Shown in pieces: positions 1 through 10,106 of a stretch of DNA of 64,000 bases (position 1 is its first letter; every line of letters starts with the position of its first letter). This DNA comes from Lachancea dasiensis. Its lineage: Eukaryota; Ascomycota; Saccharomycetes; Saccharomycetales; Saccharomycetaceae. The notes below the pieces were generated by a model that was not told the origin of the DNA, searched no databases, and saw only the letters and a program-made list of their open reading frames with translations. Where the stretch lies: contig LT598456.1 in NCBI GenBank assembly GCA_900074725.1, positions 7,488 through 71,487 of the forward strand, read 5' to 3'. The position numbers were made by a program, and so were the translations under genes.

Positions 1-638
1 AGAGAAATGGTATTCTCAACGAACGTTGACGTGTCAACTTTGCCCTTCAATACCGGGTGCTGCAACACCTCGGAGAGCCACTCACTGAGCTTGGAAAATC
101 CGCCAAACTTATCCTTTCCGAGTGCAAATCCATACAGAGTTGCGCATATAGTGGCAGTGAACAAATCGGCAATTGTGATGTGGTCATTCACGAGAAACTC
201 GTGTTCGGTCAAGCGGTTCTCCAAGTACCCAAAGCATGCAATACACTGGGAGAGCTTCTCATCATACTGCTCTTGCGCCGCATTGGATCTAGCTGCTGTA
301 ACCACTGCAATTGTGCTTTGGGTAATTTCATGATTTGTAAAAGACAAAAATCTGAGCACTTGAGAACGTTCCTCGAGCGTGGATCCGTAAAGTGTCTTTT
401 CTAATTCTGCATCACCCTTTAAGTTGACCAGGTAGTACAGAACTGCGAGAGCCTCAGTCAACTGAAAGCCATCGCGGCCCTGATAAGCGGGGTTCTTTCC
501 CAAGGGGAACAAACTTCTAAACTCCTCAGCTTTGTCACTAGGGTTGACGAGTTCGATGTCCAGCTCGAGCCACTCAACTAGAGCCCGGGGCAGCATTCCC
601 CTTGCATTCTTAATAGCGTATAGTGTTCCAGCGGTCAT
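1..638 (-). CDS. GST-fold protein of elongation factor 1B-gamma type, 5' part only
   Basis: The reading frame starts at the ATG at 636-638 and stays open to the left edge, giving the first 212 residues; the 3' end is outside the window. It begins MTAGTLYAIKNARG. It carries a thioredoxin-like half with the FPLGKNPA segment and an LTEALAVLYYL helix, then an all-helical GST C-terminal half with the conserved ITIADLF helix-capping motif. This layout matches the N-terminal GST domain of eukaryotic EF1B-gamma (yeast TEF4 and CAM1), the eEF1A exchange-factor subunit, but similarity is moderate. The C-terminal EF1G domain that would settle the matter is not visible. It could also be a free-standing GST. 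No intron is needed at the 5' end. Confidence 0.75.
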   Translation of the reverse strand, partial: MTAGTLYAIKNARGMLPRALVEWLELDIELVNPSDKAEEFRSLFPLGKNPAYQGRDGFQLTEALAVLYYLVNLKGDAELEKTLYGSTLEERSQVLRFLSFTNHEITQSTIAVVTAARSNAAQEQYDEKLSQCIACFGYLENRLTEHEFLVNDHITIADLFTATICATLYGFALGKDKFGGFSKLSEWLSEVLQHPVLKGKVDTSTFVENTIS

Positions 639-2685
639 TTTCGTGATGAGATTTGTGGAAAGGGAAGAAGGTTCAGGTTGAAAAGTCCAAGGTGGCGCAT
701 TTTATACTGGAAGTGTCGGTTGATTATGGCATTGGCTTGGGTTAGGTTCATCACTAAGGAGGTGGATGATCGTACGTGCTCCATTTGTTTTGCCTGTGTA
801 CATCGTGGCCTTAGTAATCATAGTTATGTGATTTATCTCGAGCACTGCAAGCGAGAAGGAACGAATGTAAACATTGGATAGTATTTGTTGTTACGAGTGG
901 CAACTAGCAACTTTCAAAGCGTACGGCAAACCTTGGCATGGGATTGTAGAAATATGGATTGATATCAATTATGCTTATTAATATTTTTACGGTGCTGATA
1001 GAAGCATGATCATCAGCGCGGCTCCTTAAAGCTCGAGCAATGAAGATTTCGAGTGCTGAAATATGTGAGAGGATTGAAAGGAAGCGCATACATAGTCCTG
1101 TCAGTGTTTTCATTGATTGCCATGGCATCCAAAGGCCCCTATGGAGTACTTACTAAACGAAAATTTCATGGCTGGAGATAAAAACTCAGCACAGGCTCCA
1201 TGAGTTTGGTGATTTTGGTATCCCATCTAAGCCGTAGGTTTCTTTGGCGTCTTGACATGTGTTTTCTAGATCACCGGAGGATTTCCCGCTCTATTCCAGA
1301 ATAGGGCTCTCTATCAACATGTACTTCTAGTTTTGAATGGAACCCTCTAGCTTATGTCATTATAATTCCTTGACGAATGCAAATCCTTCTCTTAGATCGT
1401 CCTCGGCAAATGCGCAGTTGCCCATATCTTTCTTCACCACCTCTCCTTCGGGAGAGATGTCAAAGTCGAAGATATCCATAGGCAGCCTTATAAGGGTACG
1501 ACACCCACTTCCGCCGTAATCCCCATACTAATTCCACTTTTTTTCCCTTCTGTCCCGAAAAACTTTCCCTCGAGTACCGAAAAAAGGATTTGCACCCAGA
1601 GGGTCACGTGATCCGGCATTGAGGTAGCCGCTTCAAGCGGTGTTTCCAGGATTGACGAAATTTTAGCTACATCATGAGGTAATTGGGGTCAGAAGAAGCC
1701 TAGATGTCACCAAGTCTGTGGACTAGGATAATAAACACACAGAAGAAAGCTATGGTGGGGTCGGTCAGTGTCTGTTTCCTCGCATCAGCGTGCAACGCTA
1801 TCGGGTTTTCGGAATAATGCATTTTTAGCGGCTGGAACCGCACGGGGGTGAAGTAATATAGAAGCAAGGGTAAACGCACAGTGGGAAACATATATGCCCG
1901 GCTTCCAAGTACGCGGGAAAGCTCGCTGACACTGAGAACATCGCACTTTTCGCAGACGGGCCGATCACGTGCGTCTGTTCCTCGAGTCCTCACTTCTGCG
2001 ATACGTAGATCATGATTGATGGGAGGTAACAAAAGTCACGTGGTACAGAAGCACGCTCTCGCGGGTGGAGAGGCTGGGTAGAGGAGTACTGCTGAGGCAC
2101 AGTCGAAGAGGCATTGGGAGACCAGGGAGAGGGGCGGGAGACCAGGAAAGATAGAGGTGGGGTGGCTAAGGTACTCCTGAGGGTGCATAATATGATAGAA
2201 GTGGTAAGTTTGGAAAATAGTGGGAGAAGTGCCGAAATCTCGAGGGTCTAAACAGCCGAGGTACGGTGGTGTCTGGGTGGAGGAGGTAGGGATGGAGAGT
2301 AGCGATCCCGTGATCAAGATAGTATGATGAGGGCGTAGTGCTCCCGTGACCAGGCACCGTATGGCGAGGGGCTGGCAAGTCTGGGACATGGAGCTCTCCC
2401 AAGGGAAGCTGCGGAATGCTATTTTCGGGCGCTGCTGAATCGATTGAGTGCTTAACGTCCAGGAGAGGGCGGAAAAAATGGCGAAATCTGGAGGGTCTAA
2501 ACAGCCGAGGTTCGTGTCGTATATAATGATGTATAAGATAGCAAGGACGTTATAGTGTGGTGTGCAGACGTACAACATGTCTGGGTGGGAAATTTCGAGG
2601 CGGTGTAGCCGAGCGAGCAGGAGTCAGGGAGGAGGGGGAGCGCTGTGGGTAGAATAGCAGTCGTCTCGTTTATGTATTTCATGTC
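639..2685. other. 2 kb region without a recognised gene
   Basis: The left part is the promoter side of the minus-strand GST-type gene. Open frames here are short and of low-complexity or implausible composition. Two things stand out. A 39-codon minus-strand frame at 1360-1479 reads like a real protein C-terminus (MDIFDFDISPEGEVV, ending GFAFVKEL), but I cannot name it. A purine-rich stretch at about 2040-2512 holds decayed repeats, listed separately. There is a CACGTG E-box near 1604. No RNA gene was recognised. Confidence 0.6.
2040..2512. repeat. decayed purine-rich short repeats
   Basis: A segment of about 31 bases at 2231-2262 recurs almost exactly at 2481-2511; the shared core is GAGGGTCTAAACAGCCGAGG. 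Nearby are two adjacent units starting CCCGTGA (about 2308 and 2342) that share a layout ending GAGGG, and a doubled GGGAGACCAGG (about 2118 and 2138). The + strand is strongly G and A rich. This resembles a degenerate minisatellite or subtelomeric-type repeat. A long open frame across it on the minus strand is an artefact of the repeat composition. Confidence 0.6.
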
Positions 2686-3138
2686 TGTTGGGAATAATAT
2701 GAATAAACTGATGGTGATGTGCGTCTAATCGCATAATCAGCGTCAGTGAATATGTGACACAGTGGTACAGAATGATAGTACACAATCAAGGCCATACAAA
2801 TAGAGCTAAAAGCTAAGACAAACCGAAGAGAACAACTATTGTCCAATAGGATTGGCCATTGATAAGTTATCGGTAGTGTACGGCATTGAAGCCGTAATCC
2901 TTGGGCAATAGAATGATCTAGAATGGGTGATTAATAAATATGTTGACCAGAGTCACCGAGTGAGAATTGTATAAATACCAGGCTTTTGTTCAGGTAACTG
3001 AACCAACTCTAATGCCTAAAATAATCACGGAGAGATAAGTAGAATTCCCTAGATCCAAGTTACTCATCTTACAATGACTATGTCCGACTTACAAGACAAA
3101 TTTAGTAAGCTTTCTACTGATGAATCAGATTCGCCTCA
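2686..3138 (+). mobile_element. solo LTR, copy 1 (yeast Ty-type retrotransposon fossil)
   Basis: One of three related copies in the window (others at 10107-10571 and 19588-20017, both reversed). The element starts TGTTGGGAATAAT and ends near GATTCGCCTCA, so it has the TG...CA ends of an LTR. Inside are a conserved stretch around GATGGTGATGTGCGTCTAAT, a TATA box at about 2971, and a downstream part around ACTTACAAGACAAATTTAG. No internal gag or pol region adjoins it and no clear target-site duplication is seen, so it is an old solo LTR. TGTTGG ends suit Ty1/copia-type LTRs of yeasts, but the family is not proven. Confidence 0.8.
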
Positions 3139-3174
3139 ATAGAGGTACTATGCTATTCGTGAGGCAATTGGATG

Positions 3175-4200
3175 TAAGTCTACTTGTCCCTTGGCGTAGC
3201 GCGAGCTTTGACCTTTTGAAGTGTAATCTTCAGTCTTGCTGCTATGATCTTACAACCATCGGAACAGCCAATCCAATTGCACAGGGGCAAGAAACGATGA
3301 GCACCGCAATAGCCTGGCCACTGACTGAACAGCTGCATCAACAGCCACTTAGCAATGAAATGTGATGACGCTCAATATCGCTACAATGTGCACAAAGTGA
3401 GATGCTACGGTATTTGCAATCCGCTACATCTTGGAGTCGGACATCTTGGCATCATCGACCATGGCGGTAATTTGTAGTCTGGAAGCGCAGACAAGCATAG
3501 TGCCAGATATATTGATGGTCCCTACAGTGATACGCGATCCTCTCTTCTTTATAACAGGAAGCGTTCCTCCCGTGAGCATTGACTCATCAATCTGCGACCA
3601 GTCCTTAACAACTGGCCCATCGATCGAGATACTAAAGTCAGGTGTCATCAAAGATATAACACCTTGCTGCAGTAAGCTCACGTCTATCTTCCGGCCCTCA
3701 AAATTATCCGGATCGACAGCCAACTTCGTTTCGTGTGTCTGCAGCGACCGAGTTGAGATGGATTATAGAACTTTCTGCCGGGTCAACGCCGTAACAAAAG
3801 GCTCGACCATTATGAAAGTGACCAGCAATGAGCTTGACTCGAAGAACGGACCCGTCGAAAGAGGATGGCCAGCAACTAGAAATTAAAATAAAATGACGGA
3901 AACTATATACGTCACGCTGGTGCTCTACACAACGAGAAGATCCATCTCGACAGCACGCAGAAAAAAAGGAAGGCTCTCAATGCTCCGGGGTGAAAAGGTC
4001 TAGCGATAACAGCTTGATTGCAAGAACCAGTAAAGTCGCACCCCGTACGCAATTTCACAGGGTGGAAGCGGGGCCCAAGCTAAGACGCAACACCTGAATT
4101 GTGAAATCCATAGCAATTGCCGTCGAAATCCAATTAGCAGTATGTGTTCTTTGCTCATCGCCAACGCTAGGTCCACACAGACCGATGCAAGCGCTACCGA
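3175..4200 (-). pseudogene. relic of a heavy-metal P1B-type ATPase (PCA1-like)
   Basis: Read on the minus strand, this stretch carries the family landmarks in the right order: a membrane segment with LAWAPLPP (about 4085-4060), EMDLLVV (3948-3928), FFESSSLLVT (3846-3817), the actuator loop IDESMLTG near 3573 where the usual TGE is TGG, then VSCPCAIGL with the CPC metal-binding motif at 3281-3289. Fungal PCA1-type copper/cadmium exporters have this arrangement. Stops interrupt the frame at about 3925, 3883, 3763 and 3424, and the frame also shifts at least twice, so the gene is dead. The phosphorylation (DKTGT), nucleotide-binding and C-terminal parts are missing; the homology stops about 40 bases before solo LTR copy 1. 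The N-terminal metal-binding region was not found upstream. Confidence 0.88.
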
Positions 4201-4461
4201 ATGAGCTTCACGAAGGTCACAGGCCCTTGAATCAATGGAGTCATATGTAACTCGGATACTGGCCTTGGGCCTATACCTCTACTACAGCGCAAGAGAAGGG
4301 CTACCCAAACTTTGCACTTTTCATAGAAACTTAAACAGCTGCCGCAAACTTAGCAGCGCTTTTCATAAAACAATACCACATCCTTGTCAGCGAAACTATG
4401 TTATATATCACTTCATAGGCTGATCACTCTCCAATTGCCCTACTTCATAGACCCATATTGC

Positions 4462-5301
4462 CTACTTCGCAGCCCGTCGTGTAGCACTGGAAACTAAAAG
4501 GACACCAGGGATCCTAATTGGCTTTTGGTAGTTAGTATTAACCTCTTTGACAATCAAGTCAATCACCTCGTTCTTCTGTTCTGTCGTGAGCGACCCAAAG
4601 ATACCAGAAACCTGTGGGATGCCGCTGTTCACCAGGAAATCCGCTAACTCGCGGGGCTCGTCTACCTCTAGAAACACGTCAGTAGGCTCCACAGTGACAT
4701 CGACAAATCCTGCCTTGGAGCACTGTTCTCTTATCCATTCAGCTGAGGCCCATCGAGGTGGCAGTTGTGGAGGGGCCAGTTCTGGCCTAATTTTCTGGAC
4801 AACGTTGCGAAGGTCCATCCATTGTATTCTCTGAAACGATGTCATCCCGATTGCACCACCCGGCTTTAGAGTCCTATACGCTTCATTAAATGCAGCGTCG
4901 GGGTCATTTGAAAAGAACATTACCAACGAAGCAATGATATGGCTGAGACTGGCATCATCAAAACAGCTCATGTCATTTACATCACACACTTTGAGCTCCA
5001 GTTTGCTCCACAGATTACTTTCTGGATGGCTCTCTTTTATTTTTTCTACGGCTGACACCATTTTAGGGCTAAGGTCGGCAGCAACCAACCTTGAAGAATC
5101 AGGTAAGCGGTGTGAGTAGCTCCTGATTAACGTGCTAATGCCTATCCCGGTGCCACATCCATTGTCTAAAATGGCAGAAGCCTTTTCTAATGGCAAAAGT
5201 GTATCAATGGCTTTGAGAATCGCTTCGGCAGAAACTTTGGGGGGACCCTGCTGGAACTTTTCAGCGTACGCCTTGCTTTGACGACCCCATGCGTCAGACA
5301 T
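4462..5301 (-). CDS. class I SAM-dependent methyltransferase
   Basis: A 279-residue protein starting MSDAWGRQSKAYAEKF. The SAM-binding glycine loop is ILDNGCGTGIG at about residues 63-73, followed by the acidic motif II region (LVAADLSPKMV) and a motif-III-like segment ending in HIIASLVMFF and TLKPGGAIGMTSF. This is the fold of small-molecule methyltransferases of the UbiE or Methyltransf_11/25 type found in many fungal accessory regions. There is no signal peptide or membrane segment, so it is probably cytosolic. The substrate cannot be told from sequence. It is transcribed divergently from the Dal5-type transporter at 5906 and shares a 604-base promoter region with it. It appears intact although it borders pseudogenes. 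Confidence 0.85.
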   Translation of the reverse strand: MSDAWGRQSKAYAEKFQQGPPKVSAEAILKAIDTLLPLEKASAILDNGCGTGIGISTLIRSYSHRLPDSSRLVAADLSPKMVSAVEKIKESHPESNLWSKLELKVCDVNDMSCFDDASLSHIIASLVMFFSNDPDAAFNEAYRTLKPGGAIGMTSFQRIQWMDLRNVVQKIRPELAPPQLPPRWASAEWIREQCSKAGFVDVTVEPTDVFLEVDEPRELADFLVNSGIPQVSGIFGSLTTEQKNEVIDLIVKEVNTNYQKPIRIPGVLLVSSATRRAAK

Positions 5302-5905
5302 GATTTTGTGGACAATGGTGATACAAGGCGGCCTATTGACGAAAGATTGATGCCAAGCGCGCTTTATATATACATCGTTACCTCGCTTTCATCTGACGGT
5401 ACACTTAGGGGTGTACATTCTTAACCAAATTCCTATCTCCGCCGTAAAATCGAACATAAAATAACTGTGGGGCAATTTTTCTTGGCAGCCTTGGCAATTT
5501 CGAAAGTCATGCTTATAAGATCAGAGCCATGTGTGATGTTTGACCCCTCCACCCAACCAAGTGGATAGCGGCAATAATACTTATGCTCCTGGTCATGTAG
5601 CATCGACCGTATTCTCAAAGCTCACCTTATCCAGATCACAGTTTCGCACTCCGTGCTCGTATGTAATCTTTCTCAAGCTTATCTGCCCATCCAACCCCTT
5701 ATCTCTAATCGTAGCGATGATTACTCGGATGATTCGGATCGACAATCCGATGTATACCATGAGAGGGTCCCTCATTGTGCTCACCGCAGAATGGGGCAAC
5801 AACGCCGTTTCTGATGCATCGGTGAAACCGCGCTAAGGCATAAAAGGCAGACACTATAGCCGACTTTGCGGATACGATCTGGTTAGAATTGCCTACCACC
5901 CAACG
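5302..5905. promoter_or_regulatory. divergent promoter region, methyltransferase and Dal5-type transporter
   Basis: A 604-base non-coding region between two divergently transcribed genes. A TATA-like TTTATATATA lies at about 5361-5370 on the methyltransferase side. I recognised no specific binding site with confidence. The short open frames inside have no protein character that I recognise. Confidence 0.5.
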
Positions 5906-7414
5906 ATGAATAATAGTCAGGAGGCCAAGAGGAAACTCTCAGCTTGCAAGGAGACTCTCGAGCCCGCAAACTCCAACGATTACGCTTTAGGACAAGTCGA
6001 ATTCCTTTCAGATGCGTCAGAAGTGTTGAGTTCACGGAACTTGACAACACTCAGGTGGAAAATTGACCTACGCATTATGCCGCTATGCATGGCCATATAC
6101 TTCCTCCAGTATCTCGACAAAACCTTGTTGAACTATGCAGCAGTGATGGGAATCAAGAAGAACTTACATGGTGACCAGTTTAGTGATCTGGGCACAATAT
6201 TTTACGTTGGCTACTTGGTAGCAGAGCCACTCTCCGGCTTCCTCATACAAAAGCTTCCGGTGGGAAAATTTCTCGGCCTCAATGTCACACTTTGGGGCAT
6301 GGTTGTATGCTTCCACGCCGCTACAAAAAGCTACTATGGGTTGATGATTGTGAGAGTGCTCCTTGGCGTATTCGAGGCCTCTGTAGCAGGATGTCTAATA
6401 ATTATCACAGGAATGTGGTGGACAAAGCCGGAGCAATCTAGAAGGACGGGCCTGTGGTACATGCAGATTGGCACCGGCCAGGTCGTGGGTGCGCTTCTCT
6501 CGTTTGGGTTTCAGCACGTCTCGGACACGAAACTGGCCAGCTGGCAGATCCTGTTCATATTCATGGGGTGTCTGACCGTCGTAGTCGGCATTTTGACCGT
6601 TTGCTTCATGCCCGATAACATACAAAAGAGCACTTTTCTCTCTGAAATTGAAAAGGCAGAGGCCGCCGAACACGTCAAGGTCAACCAAATCAGCGCTGAA
6701 AACAAAACAGTCAAGATAGCGCAGCTCAAGGAGCTACTTGTCCATGATAAACAAACCTGGGTCCTCTTCCTCATTACTATACTAACGATGATCACCAACG
6801 GAACGGTTTCAAATTTCACCGGTGTCATTATATCGTCGTTCGGGTACAGTAATGAGAAAGCCACCATTTTCCAAATACCCTCTGGAGCCGTCTCCATCAT
6901 TGCCACATTAGCCTGCTGCTACCTTGCCGGCCATGTTGGACAGAGATGCTACATCATGGGGGCAGTGTGTGTACCTTCTATTGTTGGGGCCATTCTCCTG
7001 TTAGCGTTGGACCAGAACCATAGGGTCGGTAAGTTATTCGGCGTTTACCTTCTGAACTCTGCACCTGCCATTCTTCCCATGATATACAACTGGAACTCGG
7101 TAAATACGTCGGGACACACTAAAAGAGTTTCCAGAAACGCGCTCACTTTAATGGCATTCTGTGTAGGGAACCTCATCGGACCGCAAATGTTCAAAAATAA
7201 CGATGCTCCAAACTATACACCGGCCAAGATCGCTCTTATAGCTCAGCTTGCCATTGCCATCGTTCTCTGTTTGTGTCTTCGTGCGATCGTAGTTGCGGAG
7301 AACAAACGGCGCGACGAAGAGTGCACCGGACTGGATCCTGAGGTGCTACGCCGAGATACTACCACGCTCGACTTGACTGATCTCGAGGATATAACATTCA
7401 GATATGTGTATTAG
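5906..7414 (+). CDS. MFS anion:cation symporter, Dal5/allantoate permease family
   Basis: A 502-residue integral membrane protein with about twelve hydrophobic segments. The first membrane helix carries KIDLRIMPLCMAIYFLQYLDK followed by NYAAVMGI, the signature start of the Dal5-type anion:cation symporter family (Dal5, Tna1, Seo1, Thi73 and relatives). Later landmarks are GYLVAEPLSGFL, the cytoplasmic loop WWTKPEQSRRTGLWY and a late SGHTKR-NALTLMAFCVGNLIGPQ segment. Members import allantoate, nicotinate, dipeptides or other organic anions at the plasma membrane; the substrate here is unknown. The ATG at 5906 leaves a 50-residue hydrophilic N-terminus, typical of the family. A broken relative lies at 14301-15675. 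Confidence 0.9.
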   Translation: MNNSQEAKRKLSACKETLEPANSNDYALGQVEFLSDASEVLSSRNLTTLRWKIDLRIMPLCMAIYFLQYLDKTLLNYAAVMGIKKNLHGDQFSDLGTIFYVGYLVAEPLSGFLIQKLPVGKFLGLNVTLWGMVVCFHAATKSYYGLMIVRVLLGVFEASVAGCLIIITGMWWTKPEQSRRTGLWYMQIGTGQVVGALLSFGFQHVSDTKLASWQILFIFMGCLTVVVGILTVCFMPDNIQKSTFLSEIEKAEAAEHVKVNQISAENKTVKIAQLKELLVHDKQTWVLFLITILTMITNGTVSNFTGVIISSFGYSNEKATIFQIPSGAVSIIATLACCYLAGHVGQRCYIMGAVCVPSIVGAILLLALDQNHRVGKLFGVYLLNSAPAILPMIYNWNSVNTSGHTKRVSRNALTLMAFCVGNLIGPQMFKNNDAPNYTPAKIALIAQLAIAIVLCLCLRAIVVAENKRRDEECTGLDPEVLRRDTTTLDLTDLEDITFRYVY

Positions 7415-7960
7415 ATGTAGTAGTTGTGGTGTTAAGTTCTTTAATATGGTTCTGGATATATCTTGGCAAACGTCTATTCATTAACTAAGTGAAAACCGTT
7501 TTGGGCTACATTATATACACTTGTGCTTGCCATACCTAACCTTATTATTGTGAAGAAGCGCTAGAATTCTCAATTCGATAATGGGACAACAAGATTCTCG
7601 ATATTCCTGCAGCCTCTGTTTTTGGATTTCATGTAAGTCGTGCTGATTCTGACATTTGAAAGCTCTCACCATTGCGTAAAGTTGAACACTCTTAGAGTCA
7701 AACCCACTGTCAGCAGTCAATGGTAATTTTATGTGGTTTTGAACCAGAATTTTGCACGCCAAGGGCTTCGAAAATAAAAAGGGAAACTAAAGTTGGAATA
7801 AGGGCTGATAGCAGCATTTGATGTGCTTTAGGCACTTTTACTGGTAAAATTGAAAGCAAATATTACATTTTATTTACCATGCTAAATTTTAATCCATCAA
7901 AAGCATCTCAGAAATGAATACATTATTTTCTTCTGACTATCCGAGCATTGGTTTATCGTA
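7415..7960. other. convergent intergenic region with an unassigned short frame
   Basis: This 546-base stretch lies between two converging transporter genes. On the minus strand an open frame runs from about 7790 to 7511, with no ATG at its beginning; its C-terminal part includes EIQKQRLQEYRESCCPIIEL. The composition is protein-like but I cannot identify it, and it may be a gene remnant. The rest is A/T-rich 3' flank. Confidence 0.45.
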
Positions 7961-9490
7961 TTAAATTTCCATTGGAAGAAACATCCGTTTGAAGTAATTC
8001 AGCCACGTATTTTGAAGCAGCAGTTCATATGTTTCCTTCGAGCTATCCTCGAGAAGTTCGTTGTTAATCCTGGCGTTGAGGACCCGTCTAACCTTCCATT
8101 CGCGATAAGGTAACAGAGATAATAGTCCGCCAAAATACATGCAGATGACAAAAATTTGGCATCGCAGATATGGTTTCTGAGATTCAAGGTTTCTAAGGCG
8201 CAATGCCACAACTTCAGCAAACAAAGTTACCCCACCATTTCCAAAAAAGACATAACCCATTCCTGCTGCGAACCTCTGTATGCCAACAACGTCTGCGACC
8301 AGTGGCACGACGTTAACCGCACCCACACCAGCACCGAAGCCAAGCAAGATACAAAATGGCACCAGCTCTTGGAATTTGGTTATGTTCAACCAGAAAGGGA
8401 GCAAGAGGATCAAAGTATATCCAGTCAGCAAAATGCTTGCATTACATCTGCCAGCTACTTCTGATAGCCATCCCATAAAAGGCCTCCCAAGCGCTTGTGA
8501 GCCATTGAAGATCGCCAGTGCCACAGTAGCTTCTTTTACAGGCAAACCTATGGATGTAGCATAGTTCGAAATGGAAAACATCAAAATAACGTAGCCTACT
8601 GTGCAAAAGGAGGACCAGAGAGCTGAATAATGTAACGGGGTTATTTTAAGTACCGAGTGGTCAAAAGATTTCTTGAGTACTTCAAATGAGTTTTCTTTTT
8701 CGTTCGAGCTCTTAAGCTGGCGTACCTTAACAAAGCAAAGTGATAAAATATTGATTGAAAAAGTGGTAGCCGCCAACATGCGCATTGCCCATCGATGATC
8801 ACCGGTACGATCAATCATTGCATGGACCGCAAAAGAAAAAACCAGCCCACCAAGCCCAACTCCAACATGGCCCATACCATTAGCAAGTGCCCTTTTTTTT
8901 AAAAACCAACTTGGAATTACAATTGTGTTGGAACCAAATATTATTCCAAAAGAAATACCCAGTAATACACCGTAAGTGACATAGAGGACACCAACGGTTT
9001 TGGCAAAAGAGCTTGATATAAATGCAACAGCTTCTAGTACAATAGCAAAGGCCAAAGTCCGCTTGTAACCAAATATGCTCATGCAAGCGGCAACAAATGG
9101 TAAGAGTATTAAGGTTAGCCCAATGACAATTCCACCAATAACGGCGAAGTCTGTAGGCGTAGCTTCAGGGAAATAGTTCGAGGACAGGAAGTATGACAGG
9201 AAGATCCCATAACACGTATTGGGCCCCCAAGTAGCGAAGTTCATCAACGCAACACACCCACAGCATACCCACCCGTAGCCGCCATCTGGTGGCGGGTCTA
9301 GATACTCATCCCTAGCGTATAACCCGTCATCTTTTTCGGACACAACTGTTTGTTCTGCCGCTCCAGACTTTTCGTCCTCGTCAGAACAGTCAGCATTATT
9401 GAGGGCTTCGCTACGTGAACTTGACCTGACTTTTTTGTCTACGGTATTGGGGACTTCATTGATGTACCTCGCCAATGTCGAGCTGGACAT
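7961..9490 (-). CDS. monocarboxylate-transporter-like MFS protein (MCH/Esbp6 family)
   Basis: A 509-residue protein with a 72-residue acidic cytoplasmic N-terminus followed by PPPDGGYGWV, the signature that opens the first membrane helix of SLC16-type monocarboxylate transporters and the yeast MCH1-5 and ESBP6 proteins. About twelve hydrophobic segments follow, with a charged central loop (KSSNEKENSFEVLKKSF) dividing two six-helix halves, and MGWLSEVAGR in the loop after the eighth helix. Yeast MCH proteins do not in general carry monocarboxylates; Mch5 carries riboflavin. The substrate is therefore open. The start ATG at 9490 is the first in frame. It converges on the gene at 5906 and has about 2 kb of upstream region before the NCS1 permease. 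Confidence 0.88.
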   Translation of the reverse strand: MSSSTLARYINEVPNTVDKKVRSSSRSEALNNADCSDEDEKSGAAEQTVVSEKDDGLYARDEYLDPPPDGGYGWVCCGCVALMNFATWGPNTCYGIFLSYFLSSNYFPEATPTDFAVIGGIVIGLTLILLPFVAACMSIFGYKRTLAFAIVLEAVAFISSSFAKTVGVLYVTYGVLLGISFGIIFGSNTIVIPSWFLKKRALANGMGHVGVGLGGLVFSFAVHAMIDRTGDHRWAMRMLAATTFSINILSLCFVKVRQLKSSNEKENSFEVLKKSFDHSVLKITPLHYSALWSSFCTVGYVILMFSISNYATSIGLPVKEATVALAIFNGSQALGRPFMGWLSEVAGRCNASILLTGYTLILLLPFWLNITKFQELVPFCILLGFGAGVGAVNVVPLVADVVGIQRFAAGMGYVFFGNGGVTLFAEVVALRLRNLESQKPYLRCQIFVICMYFGGLLSLLPYREWKVRRVLNARINNELLEDSSKETYELLLQNTWLNYFKRMFLPMEI

Positions 9491-10106
9491 GGAACTATTT
9501 CGAAATGGCCAATCTGTACCTTGCTAGAGCTATAATCGTAGAACCAGTTGAACATGTAGTTCTACTGTCTCGATGGCATTTTGAAAGCTCATCGCTGGGC
9601 AAGTTGTGTCATAGTCATCCGTGAACCATTATAAAATGAGACTGAAAACTTTTATAGTGAAAAATTAACTGATAACAAGCCCGAGCAGCGCCGCGTGAAA
9701 GTAACGTCGGCCAATTACCCATATAGGCAGGACAAGAGGAACCATATCTAAGGGAGTACGGAAGGATCTTTCCAACTACCGCAGGGATCACCGAGTTTTC
9801 TACATTAAAAATTATAGTAGTGACTTCGACTCGATCGGATGAAAAAGAGTACGCATCATATAGTGCTCGAGCGATAGGCTTTACAGCGCTTCAAAAGCGA
9901 CCGAACCCAAAGTGACGAATCTTATTGCACTCAGGATGTACGTAAGACATGAATATAAGAACGGCCTACTCTTTAAACGATTGGGGATCTCCCCGTGTCT
10001 TCAACTTCATCTAAGGTACAGAAATGGACTGGAGTGCTGACATTGAGACTTCGCACTCGTCAAACTCAGGTTGTGAAGTGACGTGTGTTATAGTCTATTC
10101 ACTTAT
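9491..10106. promoter_or_regulatory. upstream region of the MCH-like transporter
   Basis: About 616 bases from the MCH-like ATG to solo LTR copy 2. It is A/T-rich, with no coding frame or RNA gene that I recognise. It should contain the promoter of the minus-strand transporter; the LTR insertion is well upstream of the start codon. Confidence 0.5.

Noticed and set aside
904-1128. 74-codon minus-strand frame ending near PRFAVRFESC
   Set aside because: Weakly protein-like, but no domain or neighbouring homology could be assigned.
2036-2578. 180-codon minus-strand open frame over the repeat array
   Set aside because: It repeats the phrase GCLDP because the DNA repeats, is rich in Pro, Ser and Cys, and has no family resemblance. 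Treated as a by-product of base composition.
3431-3886. 151-codon + strand open frame
   Set aside because: It is the antisense shadow of the P1B-ATPase relic, which explains the minus strand far better.
5593-5802. Minus-strand frame in the divergent promoter
   Set aside because: Short, and overlaps another frame on the other strand; no recognisable motif.
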